Part shown: positions 37,214-47,909 of the stretch, piece by piece
Numbering within the stretch: position 1 is the first letter of the stretch
Layout of the letters: each line of letters starts with the position of its first letter
Assembly (NCBI GenBank): GCA_009731375.1
Contig: BJOX01000339.1
Coordinates: 7,983 to 67,965, forward strand
DNA length: 59,983 bases
From: Paulinella micropora
Taxonomy: Eukaryota; Cercozoa; Imbricatea; Euglyphida
Reading direction: 5' to 3'
Program-made: the position numbers and the translations under genes
The notes under the pieces: generated by a model
The model's input: the letters and a program-made list of their open reading frames with translations, nothing else
Database searches by the model: none
What the model was told of the DNA's origin: nothing

Positions 37214-37849
37214 TGAGGGTCACTGTATGCATACATACATACATACATACATACATACATGTATGCATGCATGCATACATACATTCATACATACATGCAT
37301 GCATTCATACATACATACATAGATACATACATCAGTTGAAACATACATACATGCATGCATACATACATGCATACATGCATACATACATACATACATGCAT
37401 ACATACATGCATTCATACATACATACATACAGACATACATCAGTCGAAACGCGAACTTGGGTCGATATACATACATACATGAATACATACATGTAGACAT
37501 ACATACATACATACATACATACATATGTACATACATACATGAGTCGAAACGCTAACCTCGGTCACGATATGCATACAATACGTACATACATACATACCTA
37601 CATACATACATACATACATACATACATACATACATACATACATACATGCATACATACATACATACATACATAAATGCATTCATTCATACATACATACATA
37701 CATACATACATACATACATACATACATGCATACATACATACATATATACATACATACGTACGTACATACGTACGTACATACATACGTACATACGTACATA
37801 CATACATACATACATACATACATACATACATACATGCATACATACAAAA

Positions 37850-37883
<34 letters not shown>

Positions 37884-38035
37884 CATACATACATACATAC
37901 ATACACACATACATTACATACATTACATACATACATAGATGCATGCATGCATGTATGCCATACATACATACATGCATACATACGTAATATCATACATACA
38001 TACGTGACATGGGATATGAAAACCGAAAGTTTTAT
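37214..38035. repeat. (CATA)n tract with remnants of the 36-kb unit
   Basis: Long CATA/CATG/CGTA repeats. GTCGAAACGC remnants occur at about 37442 and 37543. No gene. Confidence 0.9.
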
Positions 38036-38073
38036 AATAATAATAATAATAATTATTATTATTATTATTATTA

Positions 38074-38128
<55 letters not shown>

Positions 38129-38350
38129 CATTATTAATAGTATTGTTGTTGTTGTTGTTGTTGTTCTTGTTGTTTTTCTCTTTTTTTTTCCAGCGGTAAA
38201 GCGTAATAAGAGTTTTTTGTTGTTCTTGTTGTTGTTGTTGTTGTTGGATGTTTTTTTGTTTTTTTTGTTGTTGTTGTTGTTGTTGTTGTTCAGCTGTCAA
38301 GCGTAATAAGAGAATTCCAGTGTCCACAAGTATGTTGTTATTATTATTAA

Positions 38351-38386
<36 letters not shown>

Positions 38387-38402
38387 CATCATTATTATTA
38401 TT

Positions 38403-38439
<37 letters not shown>

Positions 38440-38600
38440 TTCTGCTTTTTCTTTAGCAGTTAAGCGTAATAAGAGCTTGTTGTTGTTGTTTGTTTGTTTT
38501 TCTGGTTGTTGTTGTTGTTTTTATTGTTGTTGTTTTTCTTCAGCGTTCAAACGTAATAAGAGTGTGCCATTACCCACAAGTACGTCGTCGAAAGATCGCC
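38036..38600. repeat. (ATT)n/(GTT)n tract with four exon-like modules
   Basis: Trinucleotide repeats interrupted at about 38190, 38290, 38455 and 38540 by CAGCGGTAAAGCGTAATAAG-like modules, each preceded by a pyrimidine tract and CAG or TAG. See findings. Confidence 0.75.
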
Positions 38601-38615
38601 ACTATGCACCGTAAA

Positions 38616-38692
<77 letters not shown>

Positions 38693-38696
38693 GTCC

Positions 38697-38753
<57 letters not shown>

Positions 38754-38892
38754 GGTCGTTGAAAGATCGCCATTATGCACCCGCAATATCTATCCATCTA
38801 TCTATCTATCTTTCTATTATGCACGTAAATATCTAACTATCTATCTATCTATCTAAGGGACAGTGGGCCATTATGCACCACAAATATTGATC

Positions 38893-38933
<41 letters not shown>

Positions 38934-38989
38934 GAGATGTCGCAAAGGAATGTAGTCCTTGCAAAGGAACGCAGTTTCACATCAAACAT

Positions 38990-39030
<41 letters not shown>

Positions 39031-39095
39031 GTAGGTAGGTCGGTAGATAGGTAGATAGGTAGATAGATAAATTTTAACACCTTGTTTGTATCTCG

Positions 39096-39136
<41 letters not shown>

Positions 39137-39202
39137 CGAGAGAGAAGAGAAAGGGAATGAGAATGAGAGAGAGAGAGAGAGAGAGAGTGAGTGAGTGAGA
39201 AT

Positions 39203-39233
<31 letters not shown>

Positions 39234-39249
39234 AGAGATCGAGAGGGAG

Positions 39250-39298
<49 letters not shown>

Positions 39299-39455
39299 TG
39301 TTTGTTGTTGCACAGGAAATTAGATCTGGAAGCTGTATCCCCTCCATACTCCCTCGCGTTTTCACGTACGTACTCACTTGCTACTTACTTACTTTACTTG
39401 CATACATACCTACTTACATACCTAACTGATTTGCTTTCGCTACCTTCACTATACC

Positions 39456-39502
<47 letters not shown>

Positions 39503-39536
39503 ATCTAATCTAATCTATTCTAATCTAATCTAATCC

Positions 39537-39595
<59 letters not shown>

Positions 39596-39600
39596 GCCTC
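38616..39600. repeat. (TATC)n, (GATA)n, (GT)n and (GA)n microsatellites
   Basis: Tetranucleotide blocks at 38616-38752, 38895-38934, 38990-39070, 39455-39500 and 39535-39595; (GT)n at 39099-39134 and (GA)n at 39168-39292. Short phrases such as GAAAGATCGCCATTATGCACC repeat in shifted forms near 38590, 38762 and 38868. No gene. Confidence 0.9.
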
Positions 39601-39609
39601 GTGTTGCCT

Positions 39610-40480
39610 TGCTTTTCCCTCTTACGACCCCACTGCTGCCTGGATATTCCTCACTACTGCCTTAATTTTCCTCACTACTGCCTTCACTTCCTCACTACTG
39701 CCTTAATTTTCCCCACTACTGGCTTAATTTTCCTCACTACTGTCTTTATTTTCCTCACTACTGCCTTATTTTCCACACTACTGACTTTATTTTCCTCACT
39801 ACTGCCTTATTTTCCCCATTACTACGTTATTTTCCCACTACTACCTTCATTTCCCCACTATTACCTTTATTTTTCTCGCTACTGCCTTTATTTTCCTCAC
39901 TACTGCCTTAGTTTTCCTCACTACTGCCTTTATTTTCTTCACTACTGCATTATTTTCCCCATTACTGCGTTATTTTCCCACTACTGCGTTTATTTTCCCC
40001 ACTACTGCCTTTATTTTCCTCACTACTGCCTTTATTTTCCCATTACTGCCTTAATTTTCCTTACTACTGCCTTTATTTTCCTCACTACTGCCTTAATTTT
40101 CCTAACTATTGCCTTAAATTTCCTCACTACTGCTTTATTTTCCACATAATGCCTTAAATTTCCTCACTACTGCCTTATTTTCCCCACTACTGCCTTTATT
40201 TTCCTCACTACTGCCTTTATTTTCCTTACTACTACCTTATTTTCCTTACTACTGCCTTAATTTTCCTCACTACTTCCTTTATTTCCTCACTACTGCTTAA
40301 TTTCCTAACTATTGCGTTAATTTTCCTCACTACTGCCTTAATTTTCCTCACTACTGCACTATTTTTCCTCACTACTGCCTTAATTTTCCTCACTACTGCC
40401 TTAATTTTTGCTCACTACTGCCTTAATTTTCCTTAATTGCCTTAATTTCCCTCCTATGTCCCCACTACTTTCTTTATTTC
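39610..40480. repeat. Minisatellite of ~21-bp CTCACTACTGCCTTAATTTTC units
   Basis: About 40 variable copies based on CTCACTACTGCCTTATTTTC, with CCCACT and one-base length variants. Length variation breaks any reading frame, so it is not coding. Confidence 0.9.
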
Positions 40481-40655
40481 CTTCCTATTCCCTCACTGTT
40501 GCCTTGATTCCTCTTATATCACCCAATTACATACTCGCTGCCATTTCCTATTGCCTCACTACTTCCCCTTTGTCTCTCATTACTTCCTTTTGTTTCCCTC
40601 ACTATTTCCTCGCTGCTTCCTCGTGTCCCTGTGGTTGGCATTTTCTTTTTCGTAG

Positions 40656-40656
<1 letters not shown>

Positions 40657-40691
<35 letters not shown>

Positions 40692-40743
40692 NNNNNNNNN
40701 NNNNNNNNNNNNNNNNNNNNNNNCCCCCCCCCCCCCCCCCCCC
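40657..40743. repeat. Poly-C tract with gap
   Basis: C-run, N at 40692-40723, then C-run. Confidence 0.9.
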
Positions 40744-40937
40744 GCGCGTATATCTGTTATCTGTTGTATGCCATGAACTTTGATTCAGACTCTGATCTAT
40801 CAGCGGATGACGACCACTTAAACCATCTCACATTGGAGTACGTAACATACATACATACATGCATGCATGCATACATACATACATACATACATACATACAC
40901 ATAACCTTGCGATCCGGATTGCTACAGTACTGCATGT

Positions 40938-42290
40938 GTCTTTTGTCTAACAGCTTACTAGAGCAAAATTGCTTAAGTGTTACATATGTCTTTTGTCTAA
41001 CAGCTTACTAGAGCAAAAATTACTCAGGTGTTATGCATGTCTTTTGTCTAACAGCTTACTAGAGCAAAGCTTACTCAAGTGTTACGTATGTCTTTTGTCT
41101 TATAGCTTACTAAAGCAAAATGTTATATATGTCGTTTCTTTAACAGCTTTACTAGAGCAAAATTGCTGAATTGTTACATATGTCTTTTGTCTAACAGCTT
41201 ACTAGAGCAAAATTGCTTCAGTGTTATATATGTCTTTTGTCTAACACCTTACTAGAGCAAAATCGCTTAACAATACATGTATTTTGTCTTGTAGCTTACA
41301 GCAAAATTGCTTAGGTGTTGTATATGTCTTTTGTCTAACAGTTTACTAGAGCAAAATTGCTTAAGTGTTACATATGTCTTTTGTCTAATAGCTTACTAGA
41401 GCAAAACTTGCTTAACTGTTACCTATGTCTTTTGTCTAACAGCTTACTACAGCAAAATCGCTTAATAACACGTGTCTTTTGTCTAATAGCTTACTAGAGC
41501 AAAATTGCTTAAGTGTTACCTATGTCTTTGTCTAACAGCTTACTAGAGCAAAATTGCTTAGTTGTTGTGTATGTCTTTTGTCTAACAGCTTACTAGACAA
41601 AAACGCTTAATAACAGGTGTCTTTTGTCTAATAGCTTACTAGAGCGAAATTGCTTAAGCGTTACATATGTCTTTTGTCTAACAGCTTACTAGAGCAAAAT
41701 TGCTTAGGTGTTATGTATATCTTTTGTCTAACAGCTTACTAGAGCCAAGTTGCTTAAGTGTTACATATGTCTTTTGTCTTGTCGCTTAATAGAGCAAAAT
41801 TGCTAAGTGTTACATATGTCTTTTGTCTAACAGCTTACTAGAGCTAAATTGCTTAAGTGTTACATAGGTCTTTTGTCTAATAGCTTACTAGAGCAAAACT
41901 TGCTTAAGTGTTACCTATGTCTTTTGTCTAACAGCTTACTAGAGCAAAATTGCTTAGTTGTTATGTATGTCTTTTGTCTAACAGCTTACTAGAGCAAAAT
42001 CGCTTAATAACACGTGTCTTTTGTCTAATAGCTTACTAGAGCAAAATTGCTTAAGTGTTACATATGTCTTTTGTCTTATAGCTTACTGGAGCAAAACAGC
42101 TTAAGTGTTACGTATGTCTTTTGTCTAACAGCTTACTAGAGCAAAGTTGCTTAGTGTTACATATGTCTTTTGTCTAACAGCTTACTAGAGCAAAATTGCT
42201 TTAGGTTTTATATATGTCTTTTGTCTAAACGCTTACTAGAGCAACATAGCTTTAGGTGTTATATATGTCTATTGTCTCATAGGCTACTAG
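40938..42290. repeat. Tandem array of a ~50-bp unit (about 27 copies)
   Basis: The unit reads TTGCTTAAGTGTTACATATG, then TCTTTTGTCTAACAG, then CTTACTAGAGCAAAA. Copies vary by small indels. Each has a pyrimidine tract ending in AG, as a 3' splice site would. No consistent frame runs through it. Confidence 0.9.
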
Positions 42291-42847
42291 ACGGGGAAAT
42301 GCCAACTTCTTACGTCTCAACTTCTTCTATTTCTTCTCGAAATTCTTCTTCGTCGTCTTCTTTTTCTTCTTCGTTGTCTTCTTTTTCTTCTTCGCCGATG
42401 GTTTCGAACTCGGCCAGATTTACTCGCACACGGCCGGCCCCAATCTCCACGGTTATACATACATACATACATACATGCATACATGCATGCATGCATACAT
42501 ACATACATACATACATGCATGCATACCTACATACGTAACATACATACATACACAGGCCCTTCCCCGTACCAGACTTATCCGTCGCCGTCCCTAAGCGGGA
42601 TAAGGCCCGTTCTAAACCACCCCAAATATCGGGTTTCGGGTGTGAAAGTGCCACCGAAGATCGGGTGTTCCAGGCCGCAAACCCAGGAAGTGGCACCAGA
42701 AACCCGAATTCTCGGGTGTTGTAGAACGATTCTAAGGACAGTTTAAGAATGGAAAATCGTCTAGTTTTGACCTCGGCTGTCTGTCAACAGTTAAGCTCAC
42801 AAACAGTTCTGAAACCGCCATTGAAAAAGCTCAAGACGAGGGCTTTC
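42291..42847. other. Unassigned unique sequence
   Basis: 42310-42450 on the minus strand encodes an acidic Glu/Asp-rich stretch after VEIGAGRVRVNLAEFETIGE and ends at a GTAAGA donor-like site. It could be a host exon but lacks a clear acceptor. A CATA tract and a GGGTTTCGGGTGTGAAAGTG repeat-like stretch follow. Confidence 0.3.
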
Positions 42848-42997
42848 ACATGAAAACACGCAAGTGAAATTACCAAGGTAATTCCTCTTAATGTGGTTAA
42901 CTTCCCGGCAAGTAATTTAATTTTAAAGTACTTGCCGGGAAGTTAACCACATTAAGAGAAATTACCTAGGTAATTTCACTTGCGTGCTTTTATGTGA
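42848..42997. repeat. Fold-back palindrome (MITE-like)
   Basis: Arms of about 65-70 bp: GCAAGTGAAATTACCAAGGT...AACTTCCCGGCAAGTA on the left and its near-exact complement on the right, with a short AT-rich loop at about 42915. No coding capacity. Confidence 0.85.
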
Positions 42998-43569
42998 TTT
43001 CAAACGATGTGCTTGGGCATATTCATACCTCAAATATGGCTGGAGAAAAACATGAGCTCAAAGGAAGTCGGTGGATTTGCTCAAGTACCAATGGCAGAAA
43101 GATTTTCTGCCCTTGGTCTCCCTACCGGTCCTGGTTCCTGTAGGTCGTGGCGCAGGTTTGGGACTGCAGGATTGACAGAGAAAGAAGCGCATCACAACCT
43201 TGCTGAATGTGGTTAAGAATACAACCGGGTGCAATAGGTGGGACCATCCACAACTAGGTTTTTTTTTTTTAGTGAGGGGGGGGGGGGGGGGGGGGGAANN
43301 NNNNNNNNCGTTTCGTTCTCAACCAGTCAATTGCGCCCAGGACCTGTGCGATTCGATTGCTCTCAACAGAGCTATTGCACAGGCAATAACAATAATGATG
43401 AAAGAAAAATAATGGTAGTAATGATATTTATTATTTCAATAGTGACGGTATCCACGCAGCACACACACACATTATATATACAAATATATATATGTATATA
43501 TATATATACATATATATATACATATATATATACTTTTATACATATATGTATATACCTGTATATATATAC

Positions 43570-43616
<47 letters not shown>

Positions 43617-43720
43617 TCGTGGTCGAAGTTACAATAAATAGCGTAAATAATAGTAGCGCTAGTAGTAATGACTGTCATGGTAGTGTTAATAGTTATGATT
43701 TCTTGTAGTACTAATACTTA
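42998..43720. other. No recognised gene; dispersed repeat, G-run with gap, TA-rich microsatellite
   Basis: An open frame at 43007-43216 is not recognised. ACGATGTGC...CCTCAAATAT...GAGCTCAAAG (42998-43062) matches 43972-44034. A G-run with ten N sits at 43279-43308, and (TA)n at 43475-43612. Confidence 0.5.
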
Positions 43721-43844
43721 TTATCATTATAATCGAGTCCAACAACATCACCAATCATAGTCATTAACAGTAATAGTAATAGCACAAGCAATAATCATAG
43801 ATACTTATTGACAATTAATGATATTTTGTGTTCTCAACGATTTA

Positions 43845-44090
43845 TCATGTATTACTGTAGACATTCAATTGGCAAACTATCTAACTTTGATCTCATCGTT
43901 CTCCATCAATCTAACTGAGTGATACGGCAAATCTGAAGCAACATTAGAAAGCTTAGGACAAGACATTTCCAACGATGTGCGCTGCATGTCCTTATCTCAA
44001 ATATTAATATTGATTGAGAAAGATGAGGTCAAAGTTTTAATGTTTTACCACTTGAATGTCCACAGTAATACAATATACTCTACCAACAAT
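43845..44090. repeat. Imperfect inverted repeat (MITE-like)
   Basis: Left arm TGTATTACTGTAGACATTCA...CTTTGATCTCATCGTTCTC (43851-43904); right arm the complement (GAGAAAGATGAGGTCAAAG...TGAATGTCCACAGTAATAC). Spacer about 110 bp. Confidence 0.7.
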
Positions 44091-44295
44091 AAATTTAACA
44101 GTCGGGTGCGAAGTCTGAAGAGTAGGTGCAGCCTGCTGCTACTATCCTTACTTTTTTGAAAAATAGAAATGCTTGGATTTCTAGTTTGACTGATGATCAG
44201 GAAGTTTACTGACGAAATTCAAAGTGATAAATTCTTGCAACTTAAACTAAGTTGAATCAGGCTCGAGTTTTCTCAATCAAATTCTTTTAATAGAT

Positions 44296-44412
44296 TACGC
44301 TTCGAGACCGTAAACGAACGTTTTCCCGTTCAGCCGGGCCGATAAAGCGGCCGAAGACCGCCAGCCGGACGAGACGGGAAAATACTGAGTTTACCATCGA
44401 GAAGCGTACGAC
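44296..44412. repeat. Imperfect GC-rich fold-back
   Basis: TACGCTTCGAGACCGTAAAC...GTTTTCCCGT pairs with ACGGGAAAATACTGAGTTTA...CGAGAAGCGTA; the inner part GGCCG...CGGCC is also palindromic. Confidence 0.7.
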
Positions 44413-44538
44413 ATTTTACAATTCTGCGGGCCGTGCTAACGAACAATTTTTTTTAATTTGGCGAAGTAGTTCGGCAGCACATAGCGAAGTCTACTTTGCG
44501 TCAACATTCAGAGAATAGGAAGCGTCCTGGCGGTGACA

Positions 44539-45618
44539 GATGATGTCAAGAAGCATGCTAAGGATTCCAAACAAGAATTTACAATTGAAGTGAGTTTTTG
44601 TTTTTGTTTTTTAACATCCTCTATCTGTTGCGCGCTTTTTGTCAGTCTGACCGATCCGCTTTTTATTCAGATATATATCGAAGTTGGGAAAAAGTTTGAC
44701 GAATTTCGAAAGCGACTGGATGTTGATCACCCGCAATTTGATCACATGGATCAGGCAGTCTTTCTTAAATATTCTCTGGTTTGAATTACTGTTTCAAAGA
44801 ACGTTACAGTAAGGCAATGAGCAAGCGACGTATCCTCGTCTTTTTGAGATTTTGGGGTAGTACAAGTCGAAACATGTTCCTAAAATAGCTTAACAACTTC
44901 CCTCAGAGAGGTTTTCACTTTTTATTTTTTACTTTCAATTTTTTTTTTCTTTTTTCTTAAGTGTCTTCATGATTTTTGGGATGATTCCGAACCGTCGCTT
45001 TCTGATCCTAAACGTGTTTTGATGATCGCTACGACAACTTTGTTTTTCCTTGATATAATTCTCTCATTTTTTCCTCAAAATAGTGATCACTACATGGTAC
45101 TGCGAGCGATCTTGAAAGCTATTCAACTTCTCCTGGAGAACAGCAATACAAATGATTCAAATGAACATTTGTTCCGCAGCTGGAACAAGAAGGTGAAGAA
45201 GTTCTGTCAACCTACTGGAATGATCATGCTAGGCGAATTTAGCAAGGAGATTGCTAAATGACTAAAACTTGAGAATCCTGAAAGTTACAGAATGCATGGT
45301 CTTCGTGGCTTGGCAGCTACCCAGATATTTGATAGCAGTCTCGATCCTCGTGAGGTGACTAAGGCCGGTAGGTAGAAGACTGATCAAATGCCTCTGCTGT
45401 ATGCTGAGCAATGGAGTTATGCAAAGTTTCGTGTGGCTCATTCAATCGGCCGCGCTCTTACTGAGTCTGAAGTTTCTGAGATTGCGCGTCGATTTTTGGG
45501 CCTTCCTGAAGATGTTTCTCAGTCAACATCTGCTGTTTCTTCGATTGCCAGCAGCGTTCAAGGGGGGATCCGTGGGAGCACTGTGAAGTATTCAAGGCCT
45601 TGGACAACGGCTACCTGA
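44539..45618 (+). pseudogene. Tyrosine recombinase of Crypton-like type, broken
   Basis: Tyrosine recombinases cut and join DNA through a Tyr nucleophile. The segment ESYRMHGLRGLAATQIF, then DPREVTKAGR, matches the box II pattern with HxxR, and PLLYAEQW supplies a Tyr after the expected Trp position. The frame from 45019 runs to 45618 but has TGA at 45259-45261 and TAG at 45373-45375; both could derive from TGG. Upstream, an exon at 44539-44588 is joined by a likely intron (GTGAGT...TTTATTCAG, 44589-44670) to VGKKFDEFRKRLDVDHPQFD. Another intron-like stretch may precede 45085. Crypton-like assignment is by motif layout only. The 3' part abuts a truncated helicase copy at about 45567. Confidence 0.6.
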
Positions 45619-46915
45619 TCAAGGAGAGACAGATGTTTGCGTTAGTCCAACAGACTGAGTTCAGCGCGATCAGTGACTGCCACGAATGGACGATGGGGAC
45701 AAATGAGTACGGCGAGTACAGCCTGCAAGCGCCATCCTCGCAACGCTTCCGCCTGCTGTCGAAACTGGTCGAAATCGAGCGCAGCGCGGGCGCGGGTTTC
45801 TGGGATCTGATGGCCAGAGAGTACCCTGTCGCGGTGGAGCCGATTACCGCGTCGCGTGAGGAGCTGGCACAGCTACTGGAGCGGAACCGGGCCCAGGCGA
45901 CGGAACCGGAACTAGAGTCCGCCGCCGACAATGCACGCAAGTCCGTGAAAGAGCTGAAGGAAGAAAGGAAAGCGCTGGTGACAGAAAGCTTGATCACGGC
46001 GCTTGACTATGATTTGGAGAAACGAGAGCACGAGCCCGATGCCGAACTCGGAGACTGCGAGGGCAGGAAAGCGCCCACGAACCCTGAAAAGGAGTACGAA
46101 CAGACAGTGCTGGAGATGCTCACAGCGTTCCCTGGCTATACCAATGATAGTTCCGTCGACAACGAGAAAAGGGCGGAAGACTTCTAGGCCATGAAGAAAG
46201 CCGCCCCTTTTTTATACAGGCGAGCTATCGCTCTGGGCACCGCGAAGAGGCACAACTGGTCCTGGCGCAAAAGATGGAGGGGCCCACCCAAGAAAACAAG
46301 AAGAAGCCCAAGGACTGCAACCAGCTGCTGGGCACGGCAGAGAACGCGGTGGCCCTGCACCAAGCGGCACAGCAAATGGCAGGCTTGCTGGGCTACGAGT
46401 CTTTAAGGGAGCTCGTCAATTCGACGGAGCAAGCGACCTACAAGCTGGAGGAACTGGCGTGCAAGAAAAAGGAATGGCAGGCGGCGCTGGTGAATGTCTG
46501 TCTTGGCAAGCACGGCGTCAGGGACACGAGGAAGATCGAGCGACATGACGGTGTCAGAAAGGGAGTGAATGCGGTCACTGTGCTGTCGGACTTTGGGTAT
46601 GAGCTAGTGGCGAGCAAGAGCAAGAAGCGGACAGGGAAGGGCGAGACCCGGAAGCAGGTGAGTGACTATGTGGTGAGACCCAAAAAGGCAGTGAGAGATT
46701 TGATCCAGCACCACCGGTCCGAACACGCTACGGCGAGCGACAAGGCCGAAGGGGCTAAGAAGCGGGAGAAAGAGCGGGAGCGGCACGCCCGGCGCATTAC
46801 CGGCCGGAAACAAAAGGCTGCCGAGAATCTACCGCAACACTCGCAGTCTAAGAGGCAGCGCCTTCCTCAGCAACAGGACGGAGAGCATGTAACGGGCACC
46901 AGTTTGTCGTTTTAA
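45573..46915 (+). pseudogene. 5'-truncated copy of the polymerase-helicase gene (C-terminal part only)
   Basis: Begins at WEHCEVFKALDNGYLIKERQ, homologous to WEHCEVFRQYEANYSAKEAR in the leftward gene at 47910-51886. Similarity continues weakly: SSQRFRLLSKLVEIERSAGA...PVAVEPITASRE against VPSLLRLIASLAEQRR...MVVPPIMTDEE, then LGYESLRELVNSTEQATYKL against FQVNSVQDLFKDSKAVYSSK, and the endings GEHVTGTSLSF and GEHVIADANV. The frame is broken between 46187 and 46274. The polymerase and helicase motifs are absent. Divergence is large, so this is an old duplicate or a different family member, not a recent copy. Confidence 0.65.
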
Positions 46916-46978
46916 TAAAATAAAATAAAAAAGAATCGTGTCTAGAAACATAGGAAGCACAAGCGGGATTGGTTACGG

Positions 46979-47520
46979 ATGCTCTTCTCTGCTACGGGCA
47001 AAGGAGAATTATTGGTTACAGATGCCGTTCTGGCTTCTTACTTAGGCTTCCGGCATTTTAGCAGAGAATGATCTCCACTTGGATTTTTTTTCTCTTGTGC
47101 CCATATGTAAGCACGCGCGAATACAAGTCAAAAAGAGAGTTGGCTCGTTGGAGCCTGTGTTTTTTGACAAAGTGCTACACCGCGTCTCGCTTCTCGCAAC
47201 TGACCTGCCAGGCGCCAGCGCGGTCGAGGTGGCAAGACAAACAATTGCGGGCAATAGTGGTTTTGGCCACCTCGACCGCGTTGGCATAGGGCAGGTCACT
47301 CGCGGGGACCGAGATGCGCTGCAAGATCTTGTCGAAACACACTAGCCCAGACCAACCATCTCTTTTTTTGACTTGCATTCGCGCGTGCTTACATATGGGC
47401 ACAAGAGAAAAAAATCCAAGGGGAGATCATTCTCTGCTAAAATGCTGGAAGCCTAAGTAAGAAGCCAGAACGGCATCTGTAACCAATAATTCTCCTTTGC
47501 CCGTAGCAGAGAAGAGCATA
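46979..47520. repeat. Large inverted repeat (arms ~260 bp) between the convergent genes
   Basis: Left arm starts GATGCTCTTCTCTGCTACGG at 46979; right arm ends with its complement at 47520. Stretches such as GCCGTTCTGGCTTCTTACTT, TTTAGCAGAGAATGATCTCC and CCATATGTAAGCACGCGCGA are identical or nearly so in both arms. Near the turn (47100-47400) the arms diverge, with many differences at every third base. Confidence 0.88.
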
Positions 47521-47909
47521 TAGAGGAGGCCGTGAACCACGCGGTTCTCGGCCCACCACACTTTACCGCCCAGGAAGCCTTCTTCTTGTTTGTTCAGAAC
47601 TCCCGACAGCCAGACGCCTGCCGGCACCATCGCGAGTACGCACAATTTGTCTTTGGTCGGGCCGGCCGAGTCGAGTGCCACTTTTGGCAGAGAAAAAACG
47701 GCACGGTAGGCAACCGGCCGCAAATAACAACGAATTGTCTTTAAAATTCTGTGTGTCTGGTTGCATTGGCTCAATTGGATAAAAACAAGACAAACAAGAT
47801 TTAATTGTCACAGTTCAAATCCCTCTTCTGCTCCTATGTTTCTAGGCACGCTTTTTTTGTTAATAAAATTTCCGGGAAAAGGAACCATCCGTTTTTAATA
47901 ACTATTTTT
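47521..47909. other. 3' flank of the leftward gene with tRNA-like A and B boxes
   Basis: No gene. TGGCTCAATTGG (47767-47778) resembles an A box and AGTTCAAATCC (47812-47822) a B box. TCCTATGTTTCTAG follows; its complement CTAGAAACATAGGA also lies just downstream of the other gene copy, at about 46942. The T-stem does not pair, so this is not called a tRNA. Confidence 0.4.

Noticed and set aside
34464-38463. Many long open frames rich in Tyr/Cys/Val/Met/His/Thr or Ser/Leu
   Set aside because: They translate (TATG)n, (CATA)n, (CT)n, (ATT)n repeats or runs of N on both strands; no codon structure.
40938-42260. CRISPR-like array of ~50-bp repeats
   Set aside because: No repeat-spacer alternation, units are adjacent and variable, and the genome is eukaryotic. 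It is a minisatellite.
42310-42696. Minus-strand acidic protein gene
   Set aside because: Only the 42310-42450 part looks coding; the rest translates CATA repeats and no acceptor is clear, so it is noted only as unassigned sequence.
47760-47845. Functional tRNA gene
   Set aside because: A- and B-box-like motifs exist, but the T stem does not pair and no acceptor or anticodon stem can be drawn.
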